33,289 nt of DNA, taken from an uncultured Aquincola sp. (GTDB taxonomy: Bacteria > Pseudomonadota > Gammaproteobacteria > Burkholderiales > Burkholderiaceae). Within the stretch, counting starts at the first letter, position 1; every line of letters starts with the position of its first letter. This document shows positions 6,749 to 14,472 of the stretch, piece after piece. The stretch spans positions 1-33,289 of the forward strand of contig CAKZXL010000221.1 of NCBI GenBank assembly GCA_937883885.1, written 5' to 3'. Below the pieces are notes generated by a model, which saw nothing but the letters and a program-made list of their open reading frames with translations, searched no databases and was not told where the DNA came from. Made by a program: the position numbers and the translations under genes.

Positions 6749-9409
6749 TCACTTGCGCGGTGCCGGGGCCCCCATTTGTGGCGTCACCGGGCGGCCTCCG
6801 CGGAACCCGGATGAGTGTCCGCTGTTGCGCACCTTCGGGGCCGCGCGAAGCTGCGGTGGCGAGCCATTGCGCCAGCCACCGCCTTGCTTCGTCTTGCCCT
6901 CAATGTCCGGTTCGCCATCCAGGTCGTTGAAGATGACCTGGCAGCTGTGCGATTTCCAGGCGGAGCAGCTCCAGAAGTGACCCGACAGGTCCTTGCGTTC
7001 GCGGCGGGAGAGGAAGCCTTCGTTGCACGCCTGGCACTTGTACTTCGGGTCCGGCGGTGTGGCGGGCGCAGAGGCAGCGCCGGCAAGGTTGGAGCGGGCG
7101 GTCTTGCCCTCCAGGTCAGGCGCGCCATCCACGTCATTGCAGGCCGCTTTGCAGCCGTCTCGGAAGTTGCTGCAGCCCCAGAAGAAGCCGGACTTGTCGC
7201 GCCGCTCGACGCGCCGCAGGAAGCCCTTCTTGCACTGCACACAGGCGTACTTCTGGGCGTCCGGACTGTCGGGCGCACGCTCGGCGCGCTCGATCGGCTT
7301 GCCGTCGACGTCATTGAAGCCCTTCTTGCAGGCTTCGTTCGAGCATCCGAAGAACGAGCGGTAGGCGCCCTTCTTCTCAGGGATGTGCTTCAGGGGGGAG
7401 CCGCAACCGGGCCTGCCGATGCTGCCGAAGCACGTGAAGGCGGTCTCGGCGATGCGCGGGCGCGCCGCCTTCGAGGAAGCGGGGAACTGGCCCGGCGAGA
7501 AAAACTTCGCCGAGCTCGCGACCATGTTGGTCACCCACGGCACCATCTTGGCGATGAACTGCGGATGCGTGGACTTCCGCGCCATCACGTCGTCGTTGAG
7601 AAGGCTCCACATTGCCGTCATGTCCGGCGCCTTCATGGAGTCCGGCAGGACGCTGACGAAGCGGATGGCCTCGTCGCTCGGGCTGAGCTCTTTGCCCTTG
7701 AGGATGAGGTGGCCACGCACCTTCATAGTCTCAATCATCGGGCCACGAGTCGCTTCGGTGCCGATGCCGCCGCCCTCTTTCGCCTGCAAGCGCTTCCGGT
7801 ACTCCGGGTCCTTCACGTACAGGTAGATGTTCTTCATCGCCGTGATGAGAGCGCCCTCGGTGAAGCGTTTGGGAGGCTGCGTGCGTTTGGAGTCGACACC
7901 CGCGCCGGCCAAGGTAAGGGTTTGCCCCTTCTGCATGGAGGGCAGGGCGGCCGGCGCTTCTTCCTCGTCATCGTCGCGGGCCACCGCGAAGGCCTTGCGC
8001 CAGCCGTCGTCGATGTAGCGCCGCCCGCGGGCGGCGTAGAGCTCGACCAGGTCGCCGGTTCCACAGGACAGCAGCACTTCGGTGGCGTTGAACTTGGCTA
8101 CCGGCCAGAACTGCAGGACATAACGCTTGACGATTTCGAGATACACCTTGAGCTCGTTCGGGTCCAGTCGGGAAACGTCAGAGGGGTTGTCCAGGTGAAT
8201 GGGCACGATGGCGTGGTGCGCCGTCACCCTGGCGTCGTTCCAGGCCTTGCTCTTGAGCGCAGGCTTGGCACCAAGCAGCGCGGAAGCGAATGCGGTCGGC
8301 AACTGCGCCTTGGACAATGAGGACAGAATCCGCGCGGCTTCGCTGTGCTGGCTCTCGGGCAGATAGTCGCAGTCCACGCGCGGGTAGGACGTGACCTTCT
8401 TGAGGTAAAGCGACTGCGCCAGGTCGAGCGTCTGCTTGGCAGTGAAGCCGTAGAGCCTGGAGCAGTGCGACTGCAGTGCACTGAGCGAGAAGGGTAGGGG
8501 AGCGGACTCGGTCCCCGCTTTCGTCTCGGCTTCCACCACGGTCGCCCGGCCGGCCGCCTTTGCCGATGCCGAGATCGCGTCGGCGTCACCCTTATTGAGC
8601 AGCCGCCCCTCGAGGTCGACGCGTGGGTCGTCATAAACGCCGTCGGCGTTCTTGGGCACGTGCCAAATGGCGCGGAAGCCCGGCTCTGTGGCCAGGTCGA
8701 TGTAGGGAACGTGGAAGTCGACCGGCTTGAAGTTCCGAATCTCGAGCTCGCGCTGAACGACCAGGTTCAAGGTGGGCGTCTGGACGCGGCCGATGTTGAC
8801 GACGAAGTCGGCGCCGGCTGCGCGCGCATGAATCGTGCACGCCCGCGTCATGTTGATGCCGTAGAGCCAGTCGGCCTGCGACCGCGACAGGGCCGCCTCG
8901 TACCAGCCGATGTAGTCGCTATTGGGCTTCATCGCTGCCACCGCCTTGGCCAGGCTGGAATCGTCCAGCGCGTTCGACCACAGACGCATCACCGGCTTCT
9001 TGTTGCCCAGGTAGTGCAGCAGCTCATCCTGCAGCAGCTGACCTTCGGCATCCGGGTCGCCATAGCCAACAACAGTCGTGCAGTCAGCCAGGAGCTGCTT
9101 GATGGCATCGATTTTTGCCTTGGCCGGCGCCGTAGACTTTGTCCTGATGTCGACGCGAGGGGTGAGTCGGAAGGGATTCGGGATGATGGGCAGGTCGGCC
9201 AGGTTCCACTTCTCATACTTCGGGTCGTAGACGTGGGCCTGCACCTGCTCGAGCAAGTGACCGCTCATCCATGTGATGACGTCGTCGCCAACCCTGGCGA
9301 ACGCGCCTTGCATCGCCAGCTGCTTGCTCGTCGTCTTGGCCAGCCATTCGGCAAAAGTCTTGCCGACGGAGGCCTTCTCGGCGATGTAGAGGCGGTTGAA
9401 CTTTGGCAT
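6749..9409 (-). CDS. topB: DNA topoisomerase III-like type IA topoisomerase with three zinc-ribbon repeats
   Basis: The protein has 886 residues, starting MPKFNRLYIAEKASVGKTFA. The TOPRIM acidic motif is GYGDPDAEGQLLQDE (about residues 115-129), the cleavage-complex motif is NIGRVQTPTL, and the catalytic tyrosine is Y342 in VTSYPRVDCDYLPE. Together these identify a TopB-type enzyme that cuts one strand to relax or decatenate DNA. The tail carries three C4 zinc-ribbon repeats (about 657-700, 720-760 and 789-828), each followed by ND.DG.P. A longer reading from 9541 exists, but the extra 44 residues are low-complexity and overlap the preceding gene. Mobile-element topoisomerases of this type help plasmid replication and transfer. 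It is last in the DNA-processing cluster, and no clear terminator follows it before traX. Confidence 0.9.
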   Translation of the reverse strand: MPKFNRLYIAEKASVGKTFAEWLAKTTSKQLAMQGAFARVGDDVITWMSGHLLEQVQAHVYDPKYEKWNLADLPIIPNPFRLTPRVDIRTKSTAPAKAKIDAIKQLLADCTTVVGYGDPDAEGQLLQDELLHYLGNKKPVMRLWSNALDDSSLAKAVAAMKPNSDYIGWYEAALSRSQADWLYGINMTRACTIHARAAGADFVVNIGRVQTPTLNLVVQRELEIRNFKPVDFHVPYIDLATEPGFRAIWHVPKNADGVYDDPRVDLEGRLLNKGDADAISASAKAAGRATVVEAETKAGTESAPLPFSLSALQSHCSRLYGFTAKQTLDLAQSLYLKKVTSYPRVDCDYLPESQHSEAARILSSLSKAQLPTAFASALLGAKPALKSKAWNDARVTAHHAIVPIHLDNPSDVSRLDPNELKVYLEIVKRYVLQFWPVAKFNATEVLLSCGTGDLVELYAARGRRYIDDGWRKAFAVARDDDEEEAPAALPSMQKGQTLTLAGAGVDSKRTQPPKRFTEGALITAMKNIYLYVKDPEYRKRLQAKEGGGIGTEATRGPMIETMKVRGHLILKGKELSPSDEAIRFVSVLPDSMKAPDMTAMWSLLNDDVMARKSTHPQFIAKMVPWVTNMVASSAKFFSPGQFPASSKAARPRIAETAFTCFGSIGRPGCGSPLKHIPEKKGAYRSFFGCSNEACKKGFNDVDGKPIERAERAPDSPDAQKYACVQCKKGFLRRVERRDKSGFFWGCSNFRDGCKAACNDVDGAPDLEGKTARSNLAGAASAPATPPDPKYKCQACNEGFLSRRERKDLSGHFWSCSAWKSHSCQVIFNDLDGEPDIEGKTKQGGGWRNGSPPQLRAAPKVRNSGHSSGFRGGRPVTPQMGAPAPRK

Positions 9410-9443
9410 CAGGGTCCTGGTGAGAAAGATGAGGCGTCGCCGC

Positions 9444-9932
9444 TCAGCGCGGACGGACGCGAGTTGCCGTAGGACGGTGGGCGGGCTCCAGCAACGCGCG
9501 CCACTCTTGAGCGAAGGTGCAGTTGGCAGGAGCGCCGGCAAACAGCGGCGCGATGTCCCTGTCGTCGAAAGCAGCGAGTCCGCAGCCGACTCGAGTCACC
9601 GTGAACCGGAGCTCCGGGTTGGTGCGGGCGTACTCGAGGAAGCGCTCGATGTGCGCCCGAACAGACTCCAGGCTGAGCAGCTCGCCGGGGTCGGTCAGCC
9701 TCCCGCCCGAACGTCCATCTTTGGTCGGGATGGCATACGCACGGCCTGTCGCACCGACACCAATTCCATACCGGGCGCCGAACTGCTCCTTGGCGACCTT
9801 GGCAGCACCGGCGCCGTGTCGGCCGGCCAAGTTGGAGCCGAACACCCAGATGGCACCCAAGTCAGGCACGGTGCCGTCGCGGTGGTACTGGCGCGGCATT
9901 GCTGTGACCCCGGGCCCATGGGTGTCCGTCAT
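9444..9932 (-). CDS. FGSNLAGRHGAG-family protein (phage/plasmid, macro-like)
   Basis: The protein has 162 residues. The signature GAIWVFGSNLAGRHGAGAAK, followed by GVGATGRAYAIPTKD and later VTRVGCGLAAFDDRDIAPLF, is that of a small family seen in phages and plasmids (I recall it as the A1S_2505 or phage gene-X type). The glycine-rich loop and the TRVGCGLAGF segment resemble nucleotide- or ADP-ribose-binding loops of macro-type folds. No biochemical role is certain. The start at 9932 is eight bases after the exonuclease stop, so the two are cotranscribed. The longer reading upstream overlaps the exonuclease and is rejected. The C-terminus TRVRPR is shared in form with the exonuclease and primase. 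Confidence 0.75.
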   Translation of the reverse strand: MTDTHGPGVTAMPRQYHRDGTVPDLGAIWVFGSNLAGRHGAGAAKVAKEQFGARYGIGVGATGRAYAIPTKDGRSGGRLTDPGELLSLESVRAHIERFLEYARTNPELRFTVTRVGCGLAAFDDRDIAPLFAGAPANCTFAQEWRALLEPAHRPTATRVRPR

Positions 9933-9940
9933 CGTGGTCT

Positions 9941-11494
9941 TCAGCGCGGCCGCATGCGACGAGGTGCGGGCGCCGACGCGAAAGGGGCGCCGGACCCCTC
10001 GGCCTCGAACTCGGGCGGCGGGCCCGCGGTGTCCTCCGCCTCTGGTTCGGTCTGGCTGCGGCTCGCGAAGAGCGTCAGACGTCCACCTTCCCTGGTCGCC
10101 GCTTGGCCCTGCGCAGCGGCAGGAGTCGGCGCCGCCGCGGCTACGCGCGCGGGAGCAGGCGCGTCGAGCTTTACGCCGGCGACATTGCGCATCCACTCAC
10201 CCTCGCCGCCACCAATCAGCTTGCTGACGCGCAGGTACTCGGCCGGCTCGGCGCGGGCGAAGTCGTTCAGGTATGCCTCGAGCGCGCCTTCTGTCGCCCC
10301 GGCGGCCTGGGTCGCCGTCAGGAAGCGTTCCTCGTCGCTGCCCTTGCGAACCAGGGTGGCGAGCTTGACGTAGGTCGATGCCGCGACATCAAGCGAGGCA
10401 CCACCGGCGGTCGGGGCGTATCCCGCCGCCTTCGAGGCGTCATTGCGACGCTTGGCCAGCTCCAGCTTGACGCCGGCGCGGACCTCGGGGCTGCAGCGCG
10501 GGTTGTCGCGCTCAATCCATTCGAGGTAGTCCAGGGGAACCTCTCCCATCGGCCTGCCGTTGTGCTTGTTGCCGAACGCCATGTGAGTGGCCGGGACAAT
10601 CTTGCTCGCTTCCTCGGCCTTGATGCGGGCGTCCGCTTCCTTGCGGCCCGGGCTCGCCAGCTCCCGCTCCATCGAGATGCGCAGGTCTTCGTCCATGTCC
10701 GTCAGCCCGCCCTTGCCAGGGACGCGACCCAGCGCCCACTCGAAGTAGCTGCTGGGGATGTCCTTGAAGTCCTTGCCGACGTGCGCGCCAAAGTGCATCG
10801 TCGAGACGATGATTGGCCGGTTGCACAGCTCGAGCAGGTCATCATGAGTCGTGATCCCGAGCATCGCTGCCTGCTTCCAGAGGTGATAGGTGTTCTCGAG
10901 AGAGGTGTAGACGTCGTCGATGGCGCGGTGTGGCCCCAGGCCGGCCGACTCAGGTTCGGTTTGAAGCCAGTAGTGCAGTACCTGGTTGCCATGCGCCGGC
11001 GCCGTCGACAGGAGATGACGAGAGAGGCGAACCGTGCACAGCCAGCTCTCGGGGTCCAGTGGAAGCTGAAGCTCGCCGTCGACGAAGGCCTCATCGAAGC
11101 TGCGGTTGTGCGCGTAGACGTGCGCGCCGTCGAGCATCTCCATGACCTTCGGCGCGAGTTCGGCGAACGTAGGCGCCTCGCCGCGAGCTTTGGCCTGTGC
11201 GATGGTGCGGTCGGTGATGTGGTGCACCGCCGAGGCCGTCGGAGGGATGGACATCTCCGGGTCGACCAGCGTGTGGAAGACTTCCCGAACCCCAGCGCGA
11301 TACCGCACGATGGCGATTTCGCAAATCTTGTCGACAGCCGGGTCCACGCCGGTGGTTTCGGTGTCGACGTACGCGAAGTCCTCACCGAAGAACGGCAAAG
11401 TGCTCGGGTCGATGTTGCCGGTAGATGGCGGAACCGCCACCGGTTGGGGCACAGGCTTGTGAGAAGTGGAGTCGGGTTTCACTGCGGTCGTCAT
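9941..11494 (-). CDS. DnaQ-like 3'-5' exonuclease with two DUF3820-like repeats
   Basis: The protein has 517 residues. Residues 39-205 form a DEDDh exonuclease: D44 and E46 in YVDTETTG, D134 in NRSFDEAF, H189 and D193 in PHRAIDDV. Two DUF3820-like segments follow: MHFGAHVGKDFKDIPSSYFE at 233-252 and MAFGNKHNGRPMGEVPLDYL at 305-324. The second matches the usual FGK.KG.P...VP.DYL pattern better. The remaining third is low-complexity and ends in APRRMRPR. The enzyme would trim 3' ends or RNA/DNA primers in element replication or transfer. AAGG precedes the start, 3 nt after the upstream stop. The tail shares the MRPR ending with the primase. Confidence 0.85.
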   Translation of the reverse strand: MTTAVKPDSTSHKPVPQPVAVPPSTGNIDPSTLPFFGEDFAYVDTETTGVDPAVDKICEIAIVRYRAGVREVFHTLVDPEMSIPPTASAVHHITDRTIAQAKARGEAPTFAELAPKVMEMLDGAHVYAHNRSFDEAFVDGELQLPLDPESWLCTVRLSRHLLSTAPAHGNQVLHYWLQTEPESAGLGPHRAIDDVYTSLENTYHLWKQAAMLGITTHDDLLELCNRPIIVSTMHFGAHVGKDFKDIPSSYFEWALGRVPGKGGLTDMDEDLRISMERELASPGRKEADARIKAEEASKIVPATHMAFGNKHNGRPMGEVPLDYLEWIERDNPRCSPEVRAGVKLELAKRRNDASKAAGYAPTAGGASLDVAASTYVKLATLVRKGSDEERFLTATQAAGATEGALEAYLNDFARAEPAEYLRVSKLIGGGEGEWMRNVAGVKLDAPAPARVAAAAPTPAAAQGQAATREGGRLTLFASRSQTEPEAEDTAGPPPEFEAEGSGAPFASAPAPRRMRPR

Positions 11495-11497
11495 GGC

Positions 11498-12154
11498 TCA
11501 GGCCTTGGTGGTTTCGGAAATGGCTTTGGACGACTTCACTTCCCCCGCGCGGCCGGGCGGGCCGGCGCGCAGGGCCTGGTACAACTCGGCGCGCTGGTCG
11601 TGTGTCAGCTCGTCGACGGAGTTGAGGATGCGGTACACGGGCTTGGAAAGCCGCTGCGGCTTGGGCTCAATGCGGTCCGAAGCGAATCGCTCCTTGAGCG
11701 CTTCATGCGCCTCCGCCGAGGGCATCGCGGTCACCAGGGCGACGATGTCATCGACATTGCCGTCAACCTGGCTCATCGGGTCATCCGGGCGCAGATACTG
11801 AGCTGCATCGACCAGCACTCTCATGCCGACGAGCGCAATGGCCTCGGGAGAGACGCCATGCTCCAGAACGAAAGCCCTGGCCACGGTCATGTACTGGTGT
11901 GCTGCCTTGGGCTCGATGCCCTCTTCCAGCAGGAAGCGGCGGAACGACTTCGCGCCGGTCCGGCCATGCCATCCATCAGAGTCATGCAAGCTGACGAGAT
12001 GGACGCCCATGACGATGCGGGCGACGCCGGCGGCACGTCGTGCGGCCTCCAGGCCCGCATACGCGCGCTGCTGGGCGGACTCGGCACGACGCCGGGCCAT
12101 GTGATGGCTTGCCGACAGGCGCTCCGACTCTTCAGTGGCGTACACCGTCTGCAT
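11498..12154 (-). CDS. Hypothetical HTH-like protein, 218 residues
   Basis: I do not recognise this protein. Residues 60-95 include WHGRTGAKSFRRFLLEEGIE and then PKAAHQYMTVARAF. This resembles the helix-turn-helix-like segment of phage and plasmid proteins in which a short SFR.FL helix is followed by A..YM..AR. The N-terminal 45 residues are an Ala/Arg-rich helix. The C-terminal part is helical, with HDQRAELYQALRAG. It sits between the hemerythrin-like gene (gap 5 nt) and the exonuclease gene (gap 3 nt), so it is part of one transcript. A DNA-binding or regulatory role is possible but unproven. Confidence 0.6.
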   Translation of the reverse strand: MQTVYATEESERLSASHHMARRRAESAQQRAYAGLEAARRAAGVARIVMGVHLVSLHDSDGWHGRTGAKSFRRFLLEEGIEPKAAHQYMTVARAFVLEHGVSPEAIALVGMRVLVDAAQYLRPDDPMSQVDGNVDDIVALVTAMPSAEAHEALKERFASDRIEPKPQRLSKPVYRILNSVDELTHDQRAELYQALRAGPPGRAGEVKSSKAISETTKA

Positions 12155-12159
12155 GCTGC

Positions 12160-12699
12160 TCAGACCCCGACTGGCGCTGCAGGGGCGCCGCTCGCGACGC
12201 GGTCGAAGGACGGGAACAGGTCGCGCTCTTCTCGGCGGAAGCGCTCCTGAAGGCGCGAAAAGACGCCCGACGCGGCCGCGGCGAACTCGCCGCGTGGAGC
12301 AGAGAGAATCGAGCTGGCGGCGGGGTAGCGGCGCGACAGGGCGGCAACTTCGGCGGCCAGCGGCACCATCTCACGCTCGAACTGCTCGGCCAACATCCGT
12401 GCCCGCGGCTCCCCGGACAGTGCGCTATGGACCAGCGAATCCTCGAGCGACTGGTGCACCGGCAGCAGCGTGGTCAGTGTCGTCAAGGCGTTACGGGCGT
12501 GGAGCGCAGACTCCGGCCCAACCTCACCTTCAGTGCTGGTGACCGCGCGGGACATCAAGTGCACGAGCAACTCATGCTGGACACGGAAGAGATGGGCGCC
12601 AGAAGGTTTCTGGGCGAAGGTGGCCAACGTCACTGGGCCGAACGCGTCCGCGAAGCGGGCTTCGCCGGCAGCGCCGGCGCTTGCAGCAATCTGGGTCAT
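12160..12699 (-). CDS. Hemerythrin-like (HHE-type) four-helix protein
   Basis: The protein has 179 residues. Three stretches recall the hemerythrin/HHE cation-binding fold: LFRVQHELLVHLM (H42), LLPVHQSLEDSLVHSAL (H82 and E86) and RFRREERDLFPSF (E157/E158). In the last helix the usual histidine ahead of EE..LFP appears to be arginine (R153-R155), so the metal site may be incomplete. HHE proteins bind di-iron and sense oxygen, nitric oxide or redox state. The ATG at 12699 has an excellent AAAGGA site; the longer reading from 12786 would begin inside the promoter. It has its own promoter at 12765-12793 and begins the segment leading to the exonuclease and topoisomerase. Its role on a mobile element is unknown. 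Confidence 0.55.
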   Translation of the reverse strand: MTQIAASAGAAGEARFADAFGPVTLATFAQKPSGAHLFRVQHELLVHLMSRAVTSTEGEVGPESALHARNALTTLTTLLPVHQSLEDSLVHSALSGEPRARMLAEQFEREMVPLAAEVAALSRRYPAASSILSAPRGEFAAAASGVFSRLQERFRREERDLFPSFDRVASGAPAAPVGV

Positions 12700-12764
12700 G
12701 TGCGAATCCTTTGCGAACGCAAGCAGCCACTCACGCGGCATGCCGTCAGTCGTCACGCGTCCAT

Positions 12765-12793
12765 GAGATATCATATACGCGTGCACACGTCAA
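12765..12793 (-). promoter_or_regulatory. Sigma-70-type promoter for the hemerythrin-like gene and downstream genes
   Basis: Minus strand: -35 TTGACG (12788-12793), 17-bp spacer, -10 TATCTC (12765-12770) with extended TGA. The spacer contains GTGCACG. The start point would be near 12758, giving a leader of about 60 nt. Confidence 0.65.
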
Positions 12794-12797
12794 CGAA

Positions 12798-13727
12798 CTA
12801 TGGCCTGGCAGTGCGTCGGGCCTGTTGCGCGCGCAGGTTCTGAATGCGCGATTGCATGGCTGAAGACGGGGCGGTGCCGGCCGTCGATTCAGGGGCCGGA
12901 ACGATGGGCTTGGCTGCTTGCCTCGCTGCCGGAGCTGGCGCCGCGACTGGAGTCGACTGGTCAGGCTTTGGCAGCCTCACCTCGCCGGACTCGGACAGCT
13001 GCAGTTGCCTGCCCTGGGTGTCCACGTACAGCGCCGGGATGCGCTGAGGGGTTGTTTCCGGGCGCAGCATGCTGTGCTTGGTGGCTGCCCTGCGATCGGC
13101 GATGCCCACGTGCATGGGGCGAATGCCGACCTCGTTGCAGGCGGCGACGAACTCGGCTTCGGGTCGCCACTCGATGAGCTCATCGTCGAGCACAAGGTTG
13201 TGGACCTTGTGGCGGCGCACCAGGCCCTTCACGGACTTCAAGTACGAGTCACGGTCGTCGGTCTCGAGTGCTGCGACGAAGAGGTTCATGCACTGGACCG
13301 ACTGGAAGCGCTTCTGGGCGGAGTCGAGGTTCTGAGCGCCTTGCAGGTCGGAGCCAATGCGCTTGAGCAGCGCGGCATCGGCCAGGTGCCATGGACTGGC
13401 AGCAAGGTAGCCGACCGCGGAAAAAACCGCAAGCTTGGCGCTGTGAGTCATCACATGCAGGCTGAAGGCCGGGTCTCGGGCCTGCTCGGAGACGCTGAAG
13501 CGCGCCGCGGCCAGCGTAATGAACTCGTTGCGGAAGAGTGCCTTGGCGACGTCCTCGACCTGCGGGCGAATGGCGTCCGGAATGCGATTGAGCGCATCCA
13601 GCGTCTCCGAAAGGGGGTCATGGTTGGTGACCTGAGCCCAGAGCCTGGTTGCCTGCTCATAGGCGTCAGCAATCGGAGCGACGGTTTCGTATCGCGCCTG
13701 CGCCTCGGTGTCGTCGAAGAGTGCCAT
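12798..13727 (-). CDS. Hypothetical protein, 309 residues
   Basis: I do not recognise this protein. Residues 1-150 are helical, with no signal peptide. A mixed segment around 165-245 contains SYLKSVKGLVRRHKVHNLVL and FVAACNEVGIRPMHVGIADR, which looks like an alpha/beta unit. The C-terminal 75 residues are Pro/Ala-rich and end in a basic stretch (NLRAQQARRTARP). It follows the 200-residue gene by 14 nt and has a strong AGGAGA site, so it is second in the transcript that starts at the divergent promoter near 14376. The promoter of the next gene lies at its stop codon, which splits the cluster into two units. Confidence 0.65.
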   Translation of the reverse strand: MALFDDTEAQARYETVAPIADAYEQATRLWAQVTNHDPLSETLDALNRIPDAIRPQVEDVAKALFRNEFITLAAARFSVSEQARDPAFSLHVMTHSAKLAVFSAVGYLAASPWHLADAALLKRIGSDLQGAQNLDSAQKRFQSVQCMNLFVAALETDDRDSYLKSVKGLVRRHKVHNLVLDDELIEWRPEAEFVAACNEVGIRPMHVGIADRRAATKHSMLRPETTPQRIPALYVDTQGRQLQLSESGEVRLPKPDQSTPVAAPAPAARQAAKPIVPAPESTAGTAPSSAMQSRIQNLRAQQARRTARP

Positions 13728-13741
13728 GCGTGTCTCCTGGG

Positions 13742-14344
13742 TTAGGCGTATCCGCCCTGCGTTTTTGTCGAGGCCATCACGCGCTCGGGCTGGTAGCGGT
13801 GCATTCCGCTCGCGCCGAGCACCAGAGCGTCCAGCATCGCCTGGTTCTGGTTCGGCGACCGAGAGGCGCTCGTCGCCAGCTCGCGAGCGAACTCCGACGG
13901 CGCGATTTCGGTCTCAAACGCCAGCATCAGCGCGTCCCCGAGGAAGCACAGATGCCGCGGCGTCATGAAGCGGAAGGCGAAGTCAAGGGTGATGCGTAAC
14001 CTGGCATCGAGGGCCTTGGCAATCATGTTCGCCCGGTTGAACTCGGGCTGCTTGTCCACGATCTCTGACACGTCACGCCTCCACTCGTCGCGCGTGGTGC
14101 GTGCCAGGGTGAGCAGGAACTGGTCGCGGAAGTTGCGCGCGCCCTCCCAGGCAGCGCCCCACAGACCAGCGTCGACGTTTGAGCAAGCGTCGCCCGCACG
14201 CAGAGCCGCCACGGCATCCTTGCCCGAGAGCTGCGTGAGGATGGTGTTCAGTGCGCGAACAGACTGCGCGACCGAGTGGGCCGGTGGTATCGGGCGCACC
14301 GGGTTCGGCGGCTGTGCTGGGGTGGCGGGGACGACGGCTTGCAC
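13742..14344 (-). CDS. Hypothetical protein, 200 residues, GTG start
   Basis: This is an unknown helical protein with no signal peptide. A Pro-rich N-terminus (PATPAQPPNPVRPIPPAH) is followed by a globular part with RFMTPRHLCFLGDALMLAFE. The start is taken as the GTG at 14344, which has AAAGAGG upstream; the longer reading from 14380 would lie in the -10 element. It is the first gene after the divergent promoter shared with the primase and precedes the 309-residue gene by 14 nt. The position suggests an accessory role in replication or transfer, but nothing in the sequence identifies it. Confidence 0.6.
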   Translation of the reverse strand: MQAVVPATPAQPPNPVRPIPPAHSVAQSVRALNTILTQLSGKDAVAALRAGDACSNVDAGLWGAAWEGARNFRDQFLLTLARTTRDEWRRDVSEIVDKQPEFNRANMIAKALDARLRITLDFAFRFMTPRHLCFLGDALMLAFETEIAPSEFARELATSASRSPNQNQAMLDALVLGASGMHRYQPERVMASTKTQGGYA

Positions 14345-14376
14345 TTGATGAACCTCTTTGAATGGTTTATAGTATA
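14345..14376. promoter_or_regulatory. Divergent promoters with overlapping -10 elements (primase / unknown cluster)
   Basis: Plus strand: -35 TTGATG (14345-14350), 17-bp spacer, -10 TATAGT (14368-14373), driving the primase gene. Minus strand: extended -10 TGATATACT, with its hexamer at 14371-14376 and a poor -35 near 14394. The two -10 hexamers share three base pairs, so only one polymerase could open the site at a time. Confidence 0.6.
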
Positions 14377-14472
14377 TCACCTATGCGGCCGGTTTGCGAC
14401 TTCCAGTCGCCGTGCCGCCGCCGGCGGGCTACGTGCCCAGCCATCTTGTTTCCCGCGACGTCACCCCGAAAC

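Noticed and set aside
6815..8320. Plus-strand open frame of 501 codons
   Set aside because: It is antisense to topB, which has all catalytic motifs. The frame has no ribosome-binding site or recognisable domains.
10103..12250. Plus-strand open frame of 715 codons
   Set aside because: It lies antisense to the exonuclease, HTH-like and hemerythrin-like genes. Its translation is His/Arg/Gly-rich without any motif, typical of a shadow frame in GC-rich DNA.
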